DNA of 64,000 nucleotides from the NCBI RefSeq assembly GCF_000243095.1, contig NZ_AHJE01000065.1, positions 37,548 to 101,547 of the forward strand. Direction: 5' to 3'. Below, piece after piece: positions 63,564 to 64,000 of this stretch (positions are counted from its first letter, which is position 1; every line of letters starts with the position of its first letter). Both the position numbers and the translations under genes were made by a program. Source of the DNA: Cupriavidus basilensis OR16. GTDB lineage: Bacteria > Pseudomonadota > Gammaproteobacteria > Burkholderiales > Burkholderiaceae. The notes under the pieces were generated by a model that was not told the DNA's origin, searched no databases, and saw only the letters and a list, made by a program, of their open reading frames with translations.

Positions 63564-64000
63564 TCAGGCGAATGCACGGATCATGCCAGCGGCCACGGTG
63601 TGGTTGGTGGCTTCGTCGATCAGCACGAAAGCGCCGGTCGCCGGGTTGTCGCCATAGTTGTCGCAGACGATGGGCTTTTGCAGCGAAATCTGCACCGAGC
63701 CGATATCGTTCAGGCCGATCTCGTGGCGGTCGGTCTCATGCAGCAGCGTATGCACGTCCAGCACGCGATCCACCGACGACACGCGCGCGAACACGCTGGC
63801 CGTGGTGTGCTTGAGCACGTACTTGCGGGCCGGATTGAGCGATTCATCGTCGAACCAGCACAGGTCGGCGGTCAATTTCTTGGCCGACACGCTGTCCGCG
63901 TCGGCAGCCACGAACATATCACCGCGTGACACATCCACGTCTTCCGACAGGCGCACGGTCACCGTCTCGCCCACGCTGGCCGATTCGGCCACGCCGTTGG
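63564..64000 (-). CDS. cysN: Sulfate adenylyltransferase large subunit, C-terminal part, cut by window edge
   Basis: GTP-dependent subunit of ATP sulfurylase that activates sulfate. Only the last 145 residues are visible: ASVGETVTVRLSEDVDVSRGDM (the beta-barrel domain II/III border), then ADLCWFDDESLNPARKYVLKHTT and a C-terminal end ATNHTVAAGMIRA. These match EF-Tu-like domains II and III of CysN. The GTPase domain lies beyond the right edge, so the ORF as seen has no true start. It lies 47 bases upstream of the SUMT gene on the same strand. Confidence 0.92.
   Translation of the reverse strand, partial: NGVAESASVGETVTVRLSEDVDVSRGDMFVAADADSVSAKKLTADLCWFDDESLNPARKYVLKHTTASVFARVSSVDRVLDVHTLLHETDRHEIGLNDIGSVQISLQKPIVCDNYGDNPATGAFVLIDEATNHTVAAGMIRAFA

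Overview
The window is high-GC, densely packed chromosomal DNA that looks like a Burkholderiaceae betaproteobacterium, most likely Cupriavidus or a close relative. Pointers are the metG/apbC neighbourhood, DUF3460, DUF2486-holC, a TamA/TamB pair, a zapB-zapA-6S RNA locus, a molybdenum formate dehydrogenase cluster with DUF3305/DUF3306, and a Bug-family binding protein in a malonate cluster. I see no rRNA, tRNA, CRISPR array, insertion sequence or prophage.

Layout. 1-12.3 kb (minus strand): dcd (cut by the left edge), fdhD, sodC, a small secreted protein, then a membrane-bound formate dehydrogenase system (gamma, lipoprotein, beta and alpha subunits, a small Tat protein, a TorD-like chaperone, a polyferredoxin, DUF3306 and DUF3305). 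12.3-16.7 kb: apbC, an OmpA-like lipoprotein and metG. 16.8-29.9 kb: a SulP transporter, a BamE-like lipoprotein, tamB/tamA, DUF3460, scpA, panC, a PepSY membrane protein and a GNAT acetyltransferase. 29.9-42.7 kb: an orphan ParA-like ATPase, then late cobalamin synthesis and uptake. One arm runs on the minus strand behind a cobalamin riboswitch (btuB-btuC-btuD-cobO-cobT-cobS-phosphatase). It converges on a plus-strand arm (86-aa ORF-cobD-cobC-btuF), and cobQ diverges from that arm. 42.9-46.5 kb: zapB-like/zapA, 6S RNA, an EVE protein, TauE/SafE and a SIMPL protein. 46.6-52.5 kb: a malonate module (matB, enoyl-CoA hydratase, Bug protein, mcd, GntR regulator). 52.6-64 kb: HAD phosphatase, lgt, a LysR regulator divergent from ilvD, DUF2486-holC, pepA, divergent lptF-lptG, cbiX, SUMT and the end of cysN.

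How the genes work together. The Fdh genes encode a periplasm-facing formate oxidase with a cytochrome b anchor, maturation factors and extra iron-sulfur carriers. The cob/btu genes salvage and finish B12 under riboswitch control, while cbiX/SUMT at the right end feed siroheme or corrin synthesis. matB and mcd interconvert malonate, malonyl-CoA and acetyl-CoA under a GntR repressor that probably binds a perfect palindrome upstream of it.

Caution. At least ten genes carry small indels, short tandem duplications or short deletions that break the frame or remove conserved motifs. They include lgt and lptF, which should be essential. This density is better explained by errors in the sequence or assembly than by gene decay. 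I typed these genes as pseudogenes because that is how they read, but most are probably intact in the organism.
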